From positions 62,001-126,000 of the forward strand of contig NZ_JYON01000013.1 of assembly GCF_000952155.1 (NCBI RefSeq): a stretch of 64,000 nucleotides of DNA, given 5' to 3'. The translations under genes were made by a program, and so were the position numbers. This DNA is from Aliterella atlantica CENA595. GTDB lineage: Bacteria > Cyanobacteriota > Cyanobacteriia > Cyanobacteriales > Chroococcidiopsidaceae. This document shows, piece after piece, positions 7,778 to 15,993 of this stretch. Within the stretch, counting starts at the first letter, position 1; the number at the start of each line of letters is the position of its first letter. The notes under the pieces are model-generated. The model was not told the origin of the DNA. It ran no database searches and worked only from the letters and a program-made list of their open reading frames with translations.

Positions 7778-8821
7778 ATGTTTCGTCCTGCGATCGCTGC
7801 AATGACTGGTTACACTCCTGGCGAACAACCAAAACCAGGAACGCCGATTATTAAACTAAATACTAATGAAAACCCTTATCCACCTTCACCCAAAGCAGTT
7901 GAAGTTCTACGCACCTTAGATATTGAGTGGTTGAGGCGCTACCCCGATCCCTATGCAAGAGAATTTTGCAACGCCGTCAGCGAAGCATTAAAAGTACCTT
8001 CAGATTGGATAATTGTTGGCAATGGTAGCGACGATCTGCTAAATACATTGGTAAGGGCTTGTGCAGAAGGAAGCGATCGCAAAGTTGTTTACCCGATGCC
8101 TACTTATGTCCTATATCGCACGCTATCAGCAATGCAGCCTGCTGAAGTTGTTGAAATTCCTTATCCTGAAGACTTTCAACTACCAATAGATAAATTAATT
8201 GCAGCTAATGGAGCAATTACATTTATAGCTTCTCCCAATAGTCCATCTGGACATTGCGTACCTTTAACAGATTTACGCCAACTTGCTAGCCAATTAGCTG
8301 GCGTTTTAGTAATTGACGAAGCTTATATTGATTTTGCCGAATATTCTGCCCTTTCCTTAGTGCAAGAATTTGAGAACGTTATTGTCTTAAGAACGCTGTC
8401 TAAAGGCTATTCCTTAGCAGGATTGCGTTTAGGTTTTGGAATTGCCAACCCCAAATTACTTGCAGGGTTATTTAAGGTCAAAGATAGTTATAACGTAGAT
8501 GCGATCGCCACTTTAGTAGGTGCAGCCGCAATGCGCGACCAACAGTATAAAAATACTTGTGCAGAAAAAGTCAAAGCATCTAGAGCAAAGTTGACTATAG
8601 ACTTAAGAAAATTGGGATTTACAGTTAGAGATTCGCAAGGCAATTTTGTACTGGCTACTCCTACAACCAGTCAAGCAGAGTATCTATATCAGTCATTGAA
8701 ACAGCGAGGTATTTTAGTGCGCTATTTCAATCAACCAGGCTTAACCGATAAATTGCGAATTACAGTAGGTAATGACGAGCAAAATCAGTTATTGCTGACA
8801 AATTTAATAGATTTGAGTTGA
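7778..8821 (+). CDS. hisC: Histidinol-phosphate aminotransferase
   Basis: A 347-residue PLP enzyme converting imidazole-acetol phosphate and glutamate to histidinol phosphate in histidine synthesis. The ATG at 7778 gives MFRPAIAAMTGYTPGEQP, matching the family N-terminus; an in-frame TTG 6 bases earlier is less likely. Key segments are LNTNENPYPPSP, VGNGSDDLLNTLVRAC, SPNSPSG, VIDEAYIDFA and the PLP-lysine block TLSKGYSLAGLRLGFG. The C-terminal LRITVGN carries the substrate-binding Arg. It stands alone and converges with the exosortase-target gene, with a hairpin repeat between them. Confidence 0.95.
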   Translation: MFRPAIAAMTGYTPGEQPKPGTPIIKLNTNENPYPPSPKAVEVLRTLDIEWLRRYPDPYAREFCNAVSEALKVPSDWIIVGNGSDDLLNTLVRACAEGSDRKVVYPMPTYVLYRTLSAMQPAEVVEIPYPEDFQLPIDKLIAANGAITFIASPNSPSGHCVPLTDLRQLASQLAGVLVIDEAYIDFAEYSALSLVQEFENVIVLRTLSKGYSLAGLRLGFGIANPKLLAGLFKVKDSYNVDAIATLVGAAAMRDQQYKNTCAEKVKASRAKLTIDLRKLGFTVRDSQGNFVLATPTTSQAEYLYQSLKQRGILVRYFNQPGLTDKLRITVGNDEQNQLLLTNLIDLS

Positions 8822-8828
8822 AAGCAAA

Positions 8829-8857
8829 GTAGGTGCGTTGCAAGTCAACGCACCTAC
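8829..8857. repeat. GTAGGGT hairpin repeat, copy 3
   Basis: A perfect 12-bp inverted repeat, GTAGGTGCGTTG / CAACGCACCTAC, with loop CAAGT, placed between the convergent hisC and exosortase-target genes. The loop is identical to that of copy 4 at 23867. Confidence 0.9.
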
Positions 8858-8873
8858 AAATCTAGCGCTTTGA

Positions 8874-8905
8874 CATCTGCGTTCATCCGCGTGCATCTGC
8901 GTTCG
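8874..8905. repeat. CGCAGAT-type dispersed repeat, copy D1
   Basis: Degenerate tandem units of GCATCTGCGTTC. Near-identical copies are at 40637-40670 and 46240-46272. This copy overlaps the 3' end of the exosortase-target gene and encodes its last few residues and stop. Confidence 0.85.
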
Positions 8906-11576
8906 TTTGTTTGCGCTTAACAATTAACCCCAAAGCGATCGCCACAACCAAAATCAACATCCACTCAGCAGGTTCGGGAACGGCTGAAACATCTAGAGGA
9001 TTACCCATTTGCGGCGCTGGTTGTTTGTCTTCAATTTCTCGCTTAAAGCGATCTTTTTTTTGTTCTGCTGCTTTTAAATCTTTCTTCTGTTGGTCGTTAA
9101 CTAGCACGATCATCGAAGAATAGGGCGTAACTATTTGAGCAGCTTTAGCGACTTTATGAATCCCGTCTAAATTAGCAATCTTTTGCAAATCTCGATCTTG
9201 ACTGAGATAATTAACCAATTGCCTTGCTGCAAAAGGATTAAACTCATCTTTGGGATCTGCTGGTACGTCAGTTTTTTGGCTAAACCAAGCATAACCATCA
9301 TCAACACTAATAACTGCAGGTTTTAGTTCTGATTGAGTAGTAAATCGTGCCAAAGCATTCTCTACTTTGGTTGCGACACCGCCGCCACTAGCTTGAATTG
9401 TCTCAAAGATCGCATCGTCGTAAGCACTTTGGACTCCGCCTAAATGTACGATCCATAAAGGTGCAGATAGAGCAACTGGTTTAGCTTTATCGTCTCCTAA
9501 TTCGTAGCTACCGCGATCGCTAATTAGTAAAATAGCGTCGTAAGCTGTATTTCCCCGTAACTTCTCAAATTGCTGCAACATATATAAAGGCTGCATTGTG
9601 CCGTAAAATGTCACCTTTTCTACATCAAACTTGGTAATATCATCTACCTTGGTTGCAGCAATACCAGGCGCGGAAGTTTGATATAAGTCAAAATCGTTGC
9701 TAGCTGATAATGCTTTTAATTGCTTGAAGGTTTCATTTGCTTCTTTTCTATGAGCAGCCATACTGTAAGAAGTATCTAGCACTACGGCAATGTGCTTGTT
9801 TTGAGGCAAATGATAATCTTGGCTAGTTAAGGGTTTAGCGGTAATTTGATAGCCATTTAAGTTAGTTTGGTGCTGTAGGGGTTGAATGGGGTTAGCTGCA
9901 ATAGCTATAGGAAACCAACTATCTTGAGTAGATTTGATAGCTTTACCATTACTCAAACGCTTGGTATCTTTAGTCCAGTAGATATTACGTTTTTCGCTTA
10001 GTTGCGGTAATGCTATTCCATCTTTGGTTTGCAAGGTTTGGTAAGTCATCCATAGGTGCAATTCTCTACCTTCTCCGGCTGGGATGGGAAATGCTCTTAA
10101 GCGATAATTGTTGGGACCTATTTGTTCTAATAGTGCTGGATCTACACGCCTTTGTACTTGCGCGTTATATACTTGTTGGGCAGCACCGCGAGTTGAGACT
10201 ATAAAGGGAAAACGGTTAGAGCGATTGCTATCATTACCTAACCATACTCCTGTAATTACTGCACTTTGGGGCAAGGAAAAGGAGTAAAATATCTCTTGGT
10301 CTTCAAATGTCTGGTTTTTATAGATTTCATACACCTCTACATTTGCCCAATCGCCTTGTGGTTCGACTTTGATTTGCTGTTCGGCGAGCCAAACTTTTTT
10401 CTCATCAACATCTAGCAATCCGGCTTTAGCTTCAGTACGATTAAACGTTGATTGCACTGCTTTTTGAATTGCCTTTTGTTCGCCGCGTAATATAGGTGTA
10501 TCAAAAAACTCTGCATACAGCTTGGCTGCGGTGTCTCGATCTGTACGTCTGCCGTTATATAGGAAAGGCGAAGCTAAAATGTTATAAGTATCTTGTAATG
10601 TCTGCGCTGCGCTTTCTTCCCAGTGGAAAACAGTCCGATAAAGGTCGCGGATGTTAGTATTTTCTTGCCCGTAGTCTTGATAGCGATAAGGTGCTAAGTA
10701 AGCGTTAAGCAATCCTTGGCGGATTTTTTCCGATTGTTGCACCAATAAAGCGCGATCGCTTGCAGTTTTATTTGGCTTCTGCAGTAACTCAAATACTTCG
10801 GTTTGCGGCTGTTTCTGCGCTACTACTAGCAAGAATAGCCAAACTAGCAGCACAGATATAGTGACTCCCCAAGCTTTATTTTTGCCGTAACGCCAGCCAA
10901 AGTCGTGCAAATTTTGTCGCCAAGCTTGAAAATAAACGCTAGTGATGCCAAAAGGTCCTGTAGCGATCGCTGTTAATATTACTGGAACGGGGAATAGGAC
11001 GATCGCATAGAAAAGTACCATAAAGGTAGTTTCTATGGGCGTGTGCGATATGCCATATAAAATAGCTGCTGAGATTGGCAGCACGTAGAATAATGCTAGT
11101 AAGCCTACGTAAAGAGCGATCGCTAGCATTAAGCTATGACAAACTAACTGTATCCATGCACCTTTACCTGTGGGTTTGTTGTAAATTAGCTGATGCAGAT
11201 ATGCGCCGACGCAGATAAAACCAGTAGTCAAAATTAAGATGCTGCTAGGGGTAAGTTCCCGCAGCCAGAAAAAGCGCAGCATACATACTGCTAGCATCGG
11301 CACTTCTACACCGTAAAATAGCTTAGTTAAAGGTATCGAGCGTTTATCTGATGTTGCAGAGTTATTCAGACTAATAATCGTGACAGTAGTAGGAACTCCT
11401 ACTAAACCAATCAGAAATAATAAAAAGTCAAACGGTAATTCGCCTTTTAAAGCATCGGCGATTAATCCAGTGCCAATAAAAGGTAATAAGCCTACATAAG
11501 CAATCAGCAGCAACGTTAAGTTAAATAGCCAAAAAAACAGCCCAAATAAAGGCGATCTATTAGAAGTGGTTTCCAT
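8883..11576 (-). CDS. PEP-CTERM integral membrane protein (TIGR02921-like), exosortase O target
   Basis: An 897-residue protein with about seven hydrophobic segments in the first 250 residues. A VIT-like domain (FEDQEIFYSFSLPQSAVITG) lies near residues 430-520, followed by a von Willebrand A-like domain with a MIDAS motif DTSYS near residue 600. The C-terminal sorting tag is VPEPAEWM, then a transmembrane stretch and the basic cluster KRKQ. This architecture matches the cyanobacterial family TIGR02921, which is encoded next to exosortase O. The tag should be cut and the protein handed to the cell surface by the neighbouring exosortase, whose gene ends 2 bases upstream. The last residues (NADARG) come from a dispersed repeat. 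The biological role is not known. Confidence 0.85.
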   Translation of the reverse strand: METTSNRSPLFGLFFWLFNLTLLLIAYVGLLPFIGTGLIADALKGELPFDFLLFLIGLVGVPTTVTIISLNNSATSDKRSIPLTKLFYGVEVPMLAVCMLRFFWLRELTPSSILILTTGFICVGAYLHQLIYNKPTGKGAWIQLVCHSLMLAIALYVGLLALFYVLPISAAILYGISHTPIETTFMVLFYAIVLFPVPVILTAIATGPFGITSVYFQAWRQNLHDFGWRYGKNKAWGVTISVLLVWLFLLVVAQKQPQTEVFELLQKPNKTASDRALLVQQSEKIRQGLLNAYLAPYRYQDYGQENTNIRDLYRTVFHWEESAAQTLQDTYNILASPFLYNGRRTDRDTAAKLYAEFFDTPILRGEQKAIQKAVQSTFNRTEAKAGLLDVDEKKVWLAEQQIKVEPQGDWANVEVYEIYKNQTFEDQEIFYSFSLPQSAVITGVWLGNDSNRSNRFPFIVSTRGAAQQVYNAQVQRRVDPALLEQIGPNNYRLRAFPIPAGEGRELHLWMTYQTLQTKDGIALPQLSEKRNIYWTKDTKRLSNGKAIKSTQDSWFPIAIAANPIQPLQHQTNLNGYQITAKPLTSQDYHLPQNKHIAVVLDTSYSMAAHRKEANETFKQLKALSASNDFDLYQTSAPGIAATKVDDITKFDVEKVTFYGTMQPLYMLQQFEKLRGNTAYDAILLISDRGSYELGDDKAKPVALSAPLWIVHLGGVQSAYDDAIFETIQASGGGVATKVENALARFTTQSELKPAVISVDDGYAWFSQKTDVPADPKDEFNPFAARQLVNYLSQDRDLQKIANLDGIHKVAKAAQIVTPYSSMIVLVNDQQKKDLKAAEQKKDRFKREIEDKQPAPQMGNPLDVSAVPEPAEWMLILVVAIALGLIVKRKQTNADARG

Positions 11577-11578
11577 TG

Positions 11579-13069
11579 CTATGTTCCTTGTAGTGCTGAT
11601 GCGATCGCATCGTGAATATTGGTAGTAAAACTTTCAATTGCTGGTGTATTAGGCTGTTCAGCTTCATCGAATAAGATAGAAACCATTACCCACAAGCGAT
11701 CCTTGCGCGTAATCTGCGCCCAGAGGCGCGTCAAAAAATCATCAGTTGTATGTTGAGGCGACTGAAACCAATAAGCCGCTGCTAAATTGCCATTATTTAA
11801 AGACAACCAACGTCCTAAAACCTCTGGTGCAAGCTGTTTTTGTTGCATTTTGTCTATTTTCAATCCGTTACCTAATAAGCACAGTTCGGGGGCGTGATAA
11901 GCTTGCACAGAATTACTGCTGATAAATAGGATTGAGCCTGAGATATTTTCCTGCTCAAAGCGGTGTTTTTGGGCGATCGCACCTGGGTAATTAGCAAAAA
12001 ACTCTGTTTCTACACCTGTAAGCTCAATCGGTGTAGAGTGCGTTGCTAGGGGCATCTGAATAGATGCGATCGCACTTGTCGATACCTGTGGCGGATGGGG
12101 AATACAAGCAATTCCTAGTATACAGGCGCAGACGATAATTTGCTGAGATAATGATGCCGGATGTAAGGGCGTAGATTCTAACTTTGGTACTGGCTGCAAT
12201 TTGTAGCGCGGAACTTTTTGCAACAATAGCCAGGTGATTAAACTTGCACTAATAAATCCTATTAACCCTAGTGGAATATGAACTATCTGCCCTAAATCTG
12301 GGTGGTTGTAGGTATTGCTAATTAAGACTAGCAGTAATACTCTGCCTGTATTAGCAGCAATTAGCAGCAAGATATTTGCAAAAAAAACTAGCAACCACTT
12401 GTATCTAATTTGCCGATTTTCCAGCCATGTTGCAGCCAGCAAAAATAAAGTCCCAGTCCACAAGCTTTTGAGTCCGCTACACGGCAAATCGACACGGGCA
12501 ATACTATTTTCTAGCACAATGATGTCATGAGAAGAAATTGCTCCAATCTGCCAAACTGCTAAAATATGCTCGACTGTTTTAGCTGTAATTACCCGAACAG
12601 GAAACCCCAACCCCGTACCAAATTGGACGCTAAAAGGCAAAATACAAGCAGTTATAATCGCTGCGGGTATTCCTCTGCGCCATATCCGAGGAGAAATAAA
12701 TAAACCTAATAACCCATAAGTACCAATAGCAAACAGCAGCACCGAAATTTGGGGAACATCTAGCAGCCATTGACCTAAGCTTGCAGAGATAGCAGTTCCA
12801 AACACCAATATCAAAGGTACTGGTTGCAAAATCGATACGGGCGATATTTCTAGCTTGCGGCGGTAACGTATAGCTTGGATGAGTAGAGCGATCGCTACTA
12901 CCGCAAAAACTATTAAATTAAAAGCAGAAGTGTCTTGCAAAGACGTAAATAGCCACTGCAAAGCTGGAAAGTTTGCCCCAAACCAAGCAACTGCAAGTGC
13001 CGCACTACAAATTTTATCGCGCGGACTAAATGCGATCGCAGGTACTCTTAAGTTTGCTTTATCTATCAT
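11579..13069 (-). CDS. xrtO: Exosortase O (cyanobacterial XrtO type)
   Basis: A 496-residue polytopic membrane protease-transpeptidase that processes PEP-CTERM tags. The catalytic triad is visible: C197 in DLPCSGLKSLWTG, R243 in NTGRVLLLV and H264 in QIVHIPLGLIGF. About eight hydrophobic helices precede a C-terminal soluble part (residues 300-496) containing HAPELCLLGNG, resembling the EpsI-like extension of exosortases. The gene lies 2 bases upstream of a large PEP-CTERM membrane protein gene on the same strand, the arrangement I recall for XrtO and its single dedicated target. No other PEP-CTERM protein is seen in the window. The subtype is inferred from this pairing. Confidence 0.85.
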   Translation of the reverse strand: MIDKANLRVPAIAFSPRDKICSAALAVAWFGANFPALQWLFTSLQDTSAFNLIVFAVVAIALLIQAIRYRRKLEISPVSILQPVPLILVFGTAISASLGQWLLDVPQISVLLFAIGTYGLLGLFISPRIWRRGIPAAIITACILPFSVQFGTGLGFPVRVITAKTVEHILAVWQIGAISSHDIIVLENSIARVDLPCSGLKSLWTGTLFLLAATWLENRQIRYKWLLVFFANILLLIAANTGRVLLLVLISNTYNHPDLGQIVHIPLGLIGFISASLITWLLLQKVPRYKLQPVPKLESTPLHPASLSQQIIVCACILGIACIPHPPQVSTSAIASIQMPLATHSTPIELTGVETEFFANYPGAIAQKHRFEQENISGSILFISSNSVQAYHAPELCLLGNGLKIDKMQQKQLAPEVLGRWLSLNNGNLAAAYWFQSPQHTTDDFLTRLWAQITRKDRLWVMVSILFDEAEQPNTPAIESFTTNIHDAIASALQGT

Positions 13070-13440
13070 ATTTGTTTGCCTAGCAGGGCAGTATGTATCT
13101 AAATTAGCTGAAGTAATTTAATTTCGTCAGAGTTAATACGGAGTATTTTTATGTGCTATTGACAACTACAATCCTAAAGTGTTCCAAATCCGAAAAAATT
13201 AATTTCATCTGAGAAATTTGCATAAAAATATCCCCAATGCGCTTTAACACATTAGGGACAAGGAAAATTTGTCAAGCCGCAAGGCGGTAATTCGCACTTC
13301 TTCGCGCTTTGTTACCCCTTAACTTCAGTCAAGGGCTTTAATAAGCGATGCTTCGCGTTTTATTGTTCTGCAGTAATAAATTAAAGGGCTTGAAACCATA
13401 AATTACGAATTACGAATTACGAATTATTTAGTCAGCTAGC
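13070..13440. other. Intergenic region with a repeat element
   Basis: A 371-base gap between the exosortase start and the bcp stop. It holds the exosortase promoter region, then from 13271 a repeat element with inverted TCAAGCC / GGGCTTGA ends and a terminal heptamer array. I see no gene in it. Confidence 0.7.
13271..13430. repeat. TCAAGCC-bounded element E1 with ATTACGA array
   Basis: The element starts GTCAAGCCGCAAGGCGG, contains GGGCTTGAAACC at 13387 and ends in tandem AATTACG units (13401-13429). A related element with the same order of parts is at 50015-50157. The inverted TCAAGCC / GGGCTTGA pair gives it a miniature-element look. There is no coding capacity. Confidence 0.65.
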
Positions 13441-13881
13441 TTAGTTTATTCCTAATGCAGCTAAAACATCGCTAGCATGGCTGGAAGTATTCACGCTAGA
13501 GTCAACATGAACGATTTTGCCATTACCGTCAATTACATAAGTTACCCGTTTGGCATAACCACCGCCATCGACATCGTAAGCCTTAATTAGACTTTTATCT
13601 GTATCCGCTAAGAGAGGAAAGTTGAGATTGTACTTCTGAGTAAACTGTTGGTGAGACACTTCATCATCAGCGCTAACCCCTAATACCACAACATCTTTAC
13701 CCTGATATTCATTACTAGCATCGCGGAAACTGCAAGCCTGCTTCGTACAACCAGGAGTATCGTCTTTGGGGTAGAAATACAACACTACTGTTTTACCAGC
13801 ATAATCAGATAGCGAAACGGTATTGCCGTTGGTATCTTTGACGGTGAATGCTGGTGCGTCTGTGCCAACTGCTAAAGGCAT
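13441..13881 (-). CDS. bcp: Peroxiredoxin Q / bacterioferritin comigratory protein
   Basis: A 146-residue thioredoxin-fold peroxidase that reduces hydrogen peroxide and alkyl hydroperoxides. The active site DTPGCTKQACSFRD carries the peroxidatic C45 and, five residues on, the resolving C50, the arrangement of atypical 2-Cys PrxQ. FYPKDDTPG and VVLGVSADD are family blocks. No signal peptide is visible, so it is cytoplasmic or thylakoid-associated, with thioredoxin as the expected electron donor. It lies 65 bases downstream of the ABC transporter ATPase gene on the same strand but is probably a separate unit. Confidence 0.94.
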   Translation of the reverse strand: MPLAVGTDAPAFTVKDTNGNTVSLSDYAGKTVVLYFYPKDDTPGCTKQACSFRDASNEYQGKDVVVLGVSADDEVSHQQFTQKYNLNFPLLADTDKSLIKAYDVDGGGYAKRVTYVIDGNGKIVHVDSSVNTSSHASDVLAALGIN

Positions 13882-13946
13882 AGTTTGAGTATTTCCTTAC
13901 TATACAATGACTTTAATGATAGTATTATTCCACTTTGCGGCGGTTG

Positions 13947-14744
13947 TTAAACGGCGATTTTGCGCTCTGATAGTTCAAAGTTATGGCTAATGCTTTCACC
14001 TCTAAGCAACTCTAACACCGTCTCTTTGCAATCTTGAAACGTAGAATGCCGTTTGGTATGGTAAGTGCGATCGCTTGGTAAATCCATTGTCAATTCTTTT
14101 TTAATCGTACCAGGGCGCGAGGACAGTATGTACAAACGTTGCGCCAAAAATACAGCTTCTTCAACATCGTGAGTAATCATCAATACTGTTACTCCCGTGT
14201 TTCTCCACAAATCGATGAGAAACTGTTGCATAGTTTCTTTAGTTTGAGCATCTAACGCGCCAAACGGCTCATCTAGTAGTAAAATTTTTGGTTGAGATGC
14301 CAAAGCACGAGCGATCGCAACTCGCTGTTGCATACCTCCCGATAGTTCTTTAGGCAAAGCACGAGCAAATTCACTTAAGCCCACAACTTGCAAGTAATAC
14401 CCAACTTTTTCTCTTCTTTCACTTTTCGATATACCTTGCAGCCTCAACCCAAATCCTACATTCTCCGCCACATTCATCCAAGGATAAAGCGTATATTTTT
14501 GAAATACCATGCCTCGGTCTGGTCCTGGTCCTGTAACTTTTACCCCATCTACTTGAATATGTCCAGCTGTAGGGGTATCTAACCCTGCAATTAGCCGCAG
14601 TAAAGTAGATTTTCCCGAACCCGAAGCCCCCACTGCACAGATAAATTCGCTTTCTTCTATATTTAGATTAATATCTTTCAATGCAACTAACGAACCATTA
14701 CGAGTCGTAAATTGTTTGTGTAGATTATATACTTGCAACCCCAT
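13947..14744 (-). CDS. ABC importer ATPase of the guanidine cluster (SsuB/TauB-like)
   Basis: A 265-residue ABC ATPase. Walker A is GASGSGKST, the signature is LSGGMQQRVAIARAL, Walker B is ILLLDEPFGALD and the switch His is in ITHDVEEA. It belongs to the nitrate/sulfonate/taurine importer class. The start at 14744 is chosen because AGGAG lies 6 bases before this ATG, while the ATG at 14750 has no room for a ribosome site. It is the last gene of the minus-strand series riboswitch, gdmH, ghaA, ghaB, OmpA/SBP, SBP, permease, ATPase. By context it powers uptake of guanidine or a guanidino compound; the homologous Synechocystis genes sll1080-1082 sit in the same order as I recall. Confidence 0.9.
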   Translation of the reverse strand: MGLQVYNLHKQFTTRNGSLVALKDINLNIEESEFICAVGASGSGKSTLLRLIAGLDTPTAGHIQVDGVKVTGPGPDRGMVFQKYTLYPWMNVAENVGFGLRLQGISKSERREKVGYYLQVVGLSEFARALPKELSGGMQQRVAIARALASQPKILLLDEPFGALDAQTKETMQQFLIDLWRNTGVTVLMITHDVEEAVFLAQRLYILSSRPGTIKKELTMDLPSDRTYHTKRHSTFQDCKETVLELLRGESISHNFELSERKIAV

Positions 14745-14839
14745 AAACATCTCCTAAAATTTGCCTTGTTTTCTTGTCTGCTAAAGCTTTTAAATCAATT
14801 TTGCAGTTCCTTTGTCACTTAGCTTTTTGGTATATTTTA

Positions 14840-15661
14840 TTACTTTACCGCCCAACGGTTGGAAACTCTTAGCAGTAAGCGAAATATCAAATCGATAGTC
14901 AATCCAATTAAGCCGATAACAATTAATCCAGCGAAAATCTCGTCAGTCTTCAAAAACCTTTGTGCTACGCTGATTCTTCGTCCCAAGCCTTCTGTCGCTG
15001 CTACTAATTCTGCAACAATTACTAAGTTCCACGATGCTGCCATGTTGACGCGCCCGGCATCTATAATGCTAGGCAAAACATAAGGAAAAATTACTTGCAA
15101 AAGTACCGTACTACGCAAACCACCTAATGTATAAGTTGTTTCAATTAACTCTTTAGGTACAAACTTAACGGCATCCATAACCATTAAGGTGTTAAAAAAT
15201 AACGTACCAATGAAAATCAAGAGAATTTTAGGTGTTTCTCCTAAGCCAAAGTATAAAATTAACAAAGGAATGAAAGCAGGCGCAGGCATATAGCGCACAA
15301 TCCCAATAATTGGTTCTAATAAAGCGCGAATGCTGGGAAAAGCACCCATCAAAATTCCTAAAGGGATGGAGATGATCGCTGCTAATGAAAAGCCACTAAG
15401 AACGCGAAATAAACTAGCTGTAATATCTTTTTGCAAACTACCATCCGCCCACAACCGCCCAAGTGCTGCTCCAACTTGAGTAGGCGTAGGTAATAAAAAT
15501 GCTGGTTGGACTATCCCTGAATTGGAAATTATCCACCATAAAATAAAGGGAATCCCAATTGATAAAGCAATTAAAGTCCAGTTCAAAGATTTGGGTATAT
15601 CTTCGCCAATCCGCCAAAATACTGTCTCTCGTAGCATTTTATGGGTAGTAGTTGAATTCAT
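14840..15661 (-). CDS. ABC importer permease of the guanidine cluster
   Basis: A 273-residue inner-membrane permease with about six hydrophobic segments. The coupling EAA-like loop is visible as ELIETTYTLGGLRSTVLLQVIFPYVLPSI. It is of the SsuC/TauC (nitrate/sulfonate/bicarbonate) type. The gene lies between the substrate-binding protein gene, 332 bases upstream, and the ATPase gene, 95 bases downstream. It forms the membrane channel for the substrate delivered by the protein at 15994-17022. The guanidine link is inferred from the operon rather than from the permease sequence. Confidence 0.9.
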   Translation of the reverse strand: MNSTTTHKMLRETVFWRIGEDIPKSLNWTLIALSIGIPFILWWIISNSGIVQPAFLLPTPTQVGAALGRLWADGSLQKDITASLFRVLSGFSLAAIISIPLGILMGAFPSIRALLEPIIGIVRYMPAPAFIPLLILYFGLGETPKILLIFIGTLFFNTLMVMDAVKFVPKELIETTYTLGGLRSTVLLQVIFPYVLPSIIDAGRVNMAASWNLVIVAELVAATEGLGRRISVAQRFLKTDEIFAGLIVIGLIGLTIDLIFRLLLRVSNRWAVK

Positions 15662-15993
15662 AGATGCAATTAGTTAACGCTTTCCTCAGTAGTTGGATTA
15701 GCTGCCAGTGAAATGCAACCCTAAAAAATTAGGGATTATTTCCAAACTTATAATTCCCAAATTTTAGTTTTTATTAACTATTGAACTAAAATGGGGAGCA
15801 AAACTGTTAGCAAAGTTACTGAATGAGCAGTTACCTAGTTAAGTTTGACGCGCGGATTCTGGAGGTCTCCTCCAGAATTATATAGCGCGTTGACAGGTAA
15901 AACCTGCTTTGCATACATCATTCATCAAGATTTTACCGATTTGGTTAAATTTCTTTATGAAAAATTTATTGCTGAAGCAAGACAAGATATACT
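15662..15993. other. Intergenic region with strong hairpin between SBP and permease genes
   Basis: A 332-base gap inside the transport unit. It contains a small inverted repeat CCCTA..TAGGG near 15720 and a strong hairpin at 15848-15890. No coding sequence is seen. A separate permease promoter is possible. Confidence 0.6.
15848..15890 (-). repeat. Long mRNA hairpin downstream of the SBP gene
   Basis: A perfect 10-bp inverted repeat ATTCTGGAGG / CCTCCAGAAT with a 3-base loop, enclosed by a second pair ACGCGC / GCGCGT. No T-run follows on either strand, so it does not look like a plain terminator. It may protect the upstream SBP message from exonucleases and raise binding protein over permease levels, as in other ABC operons. 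Confidence 0.75.

Noticed and set aside
7666-7854. 62-codon open frame before hisC
   Set aside because: It overlaps the brnT remnant and the hisC start in another frame and shows no recognisable family; treated as chance.
13401-13430. Short regular repeats that could be taken for a CRISPR array
   Set aside because: The unit is a 7-base tandem repeat with no spacers, repeated at 19821 and 50123; it is an STRR-type repeat.
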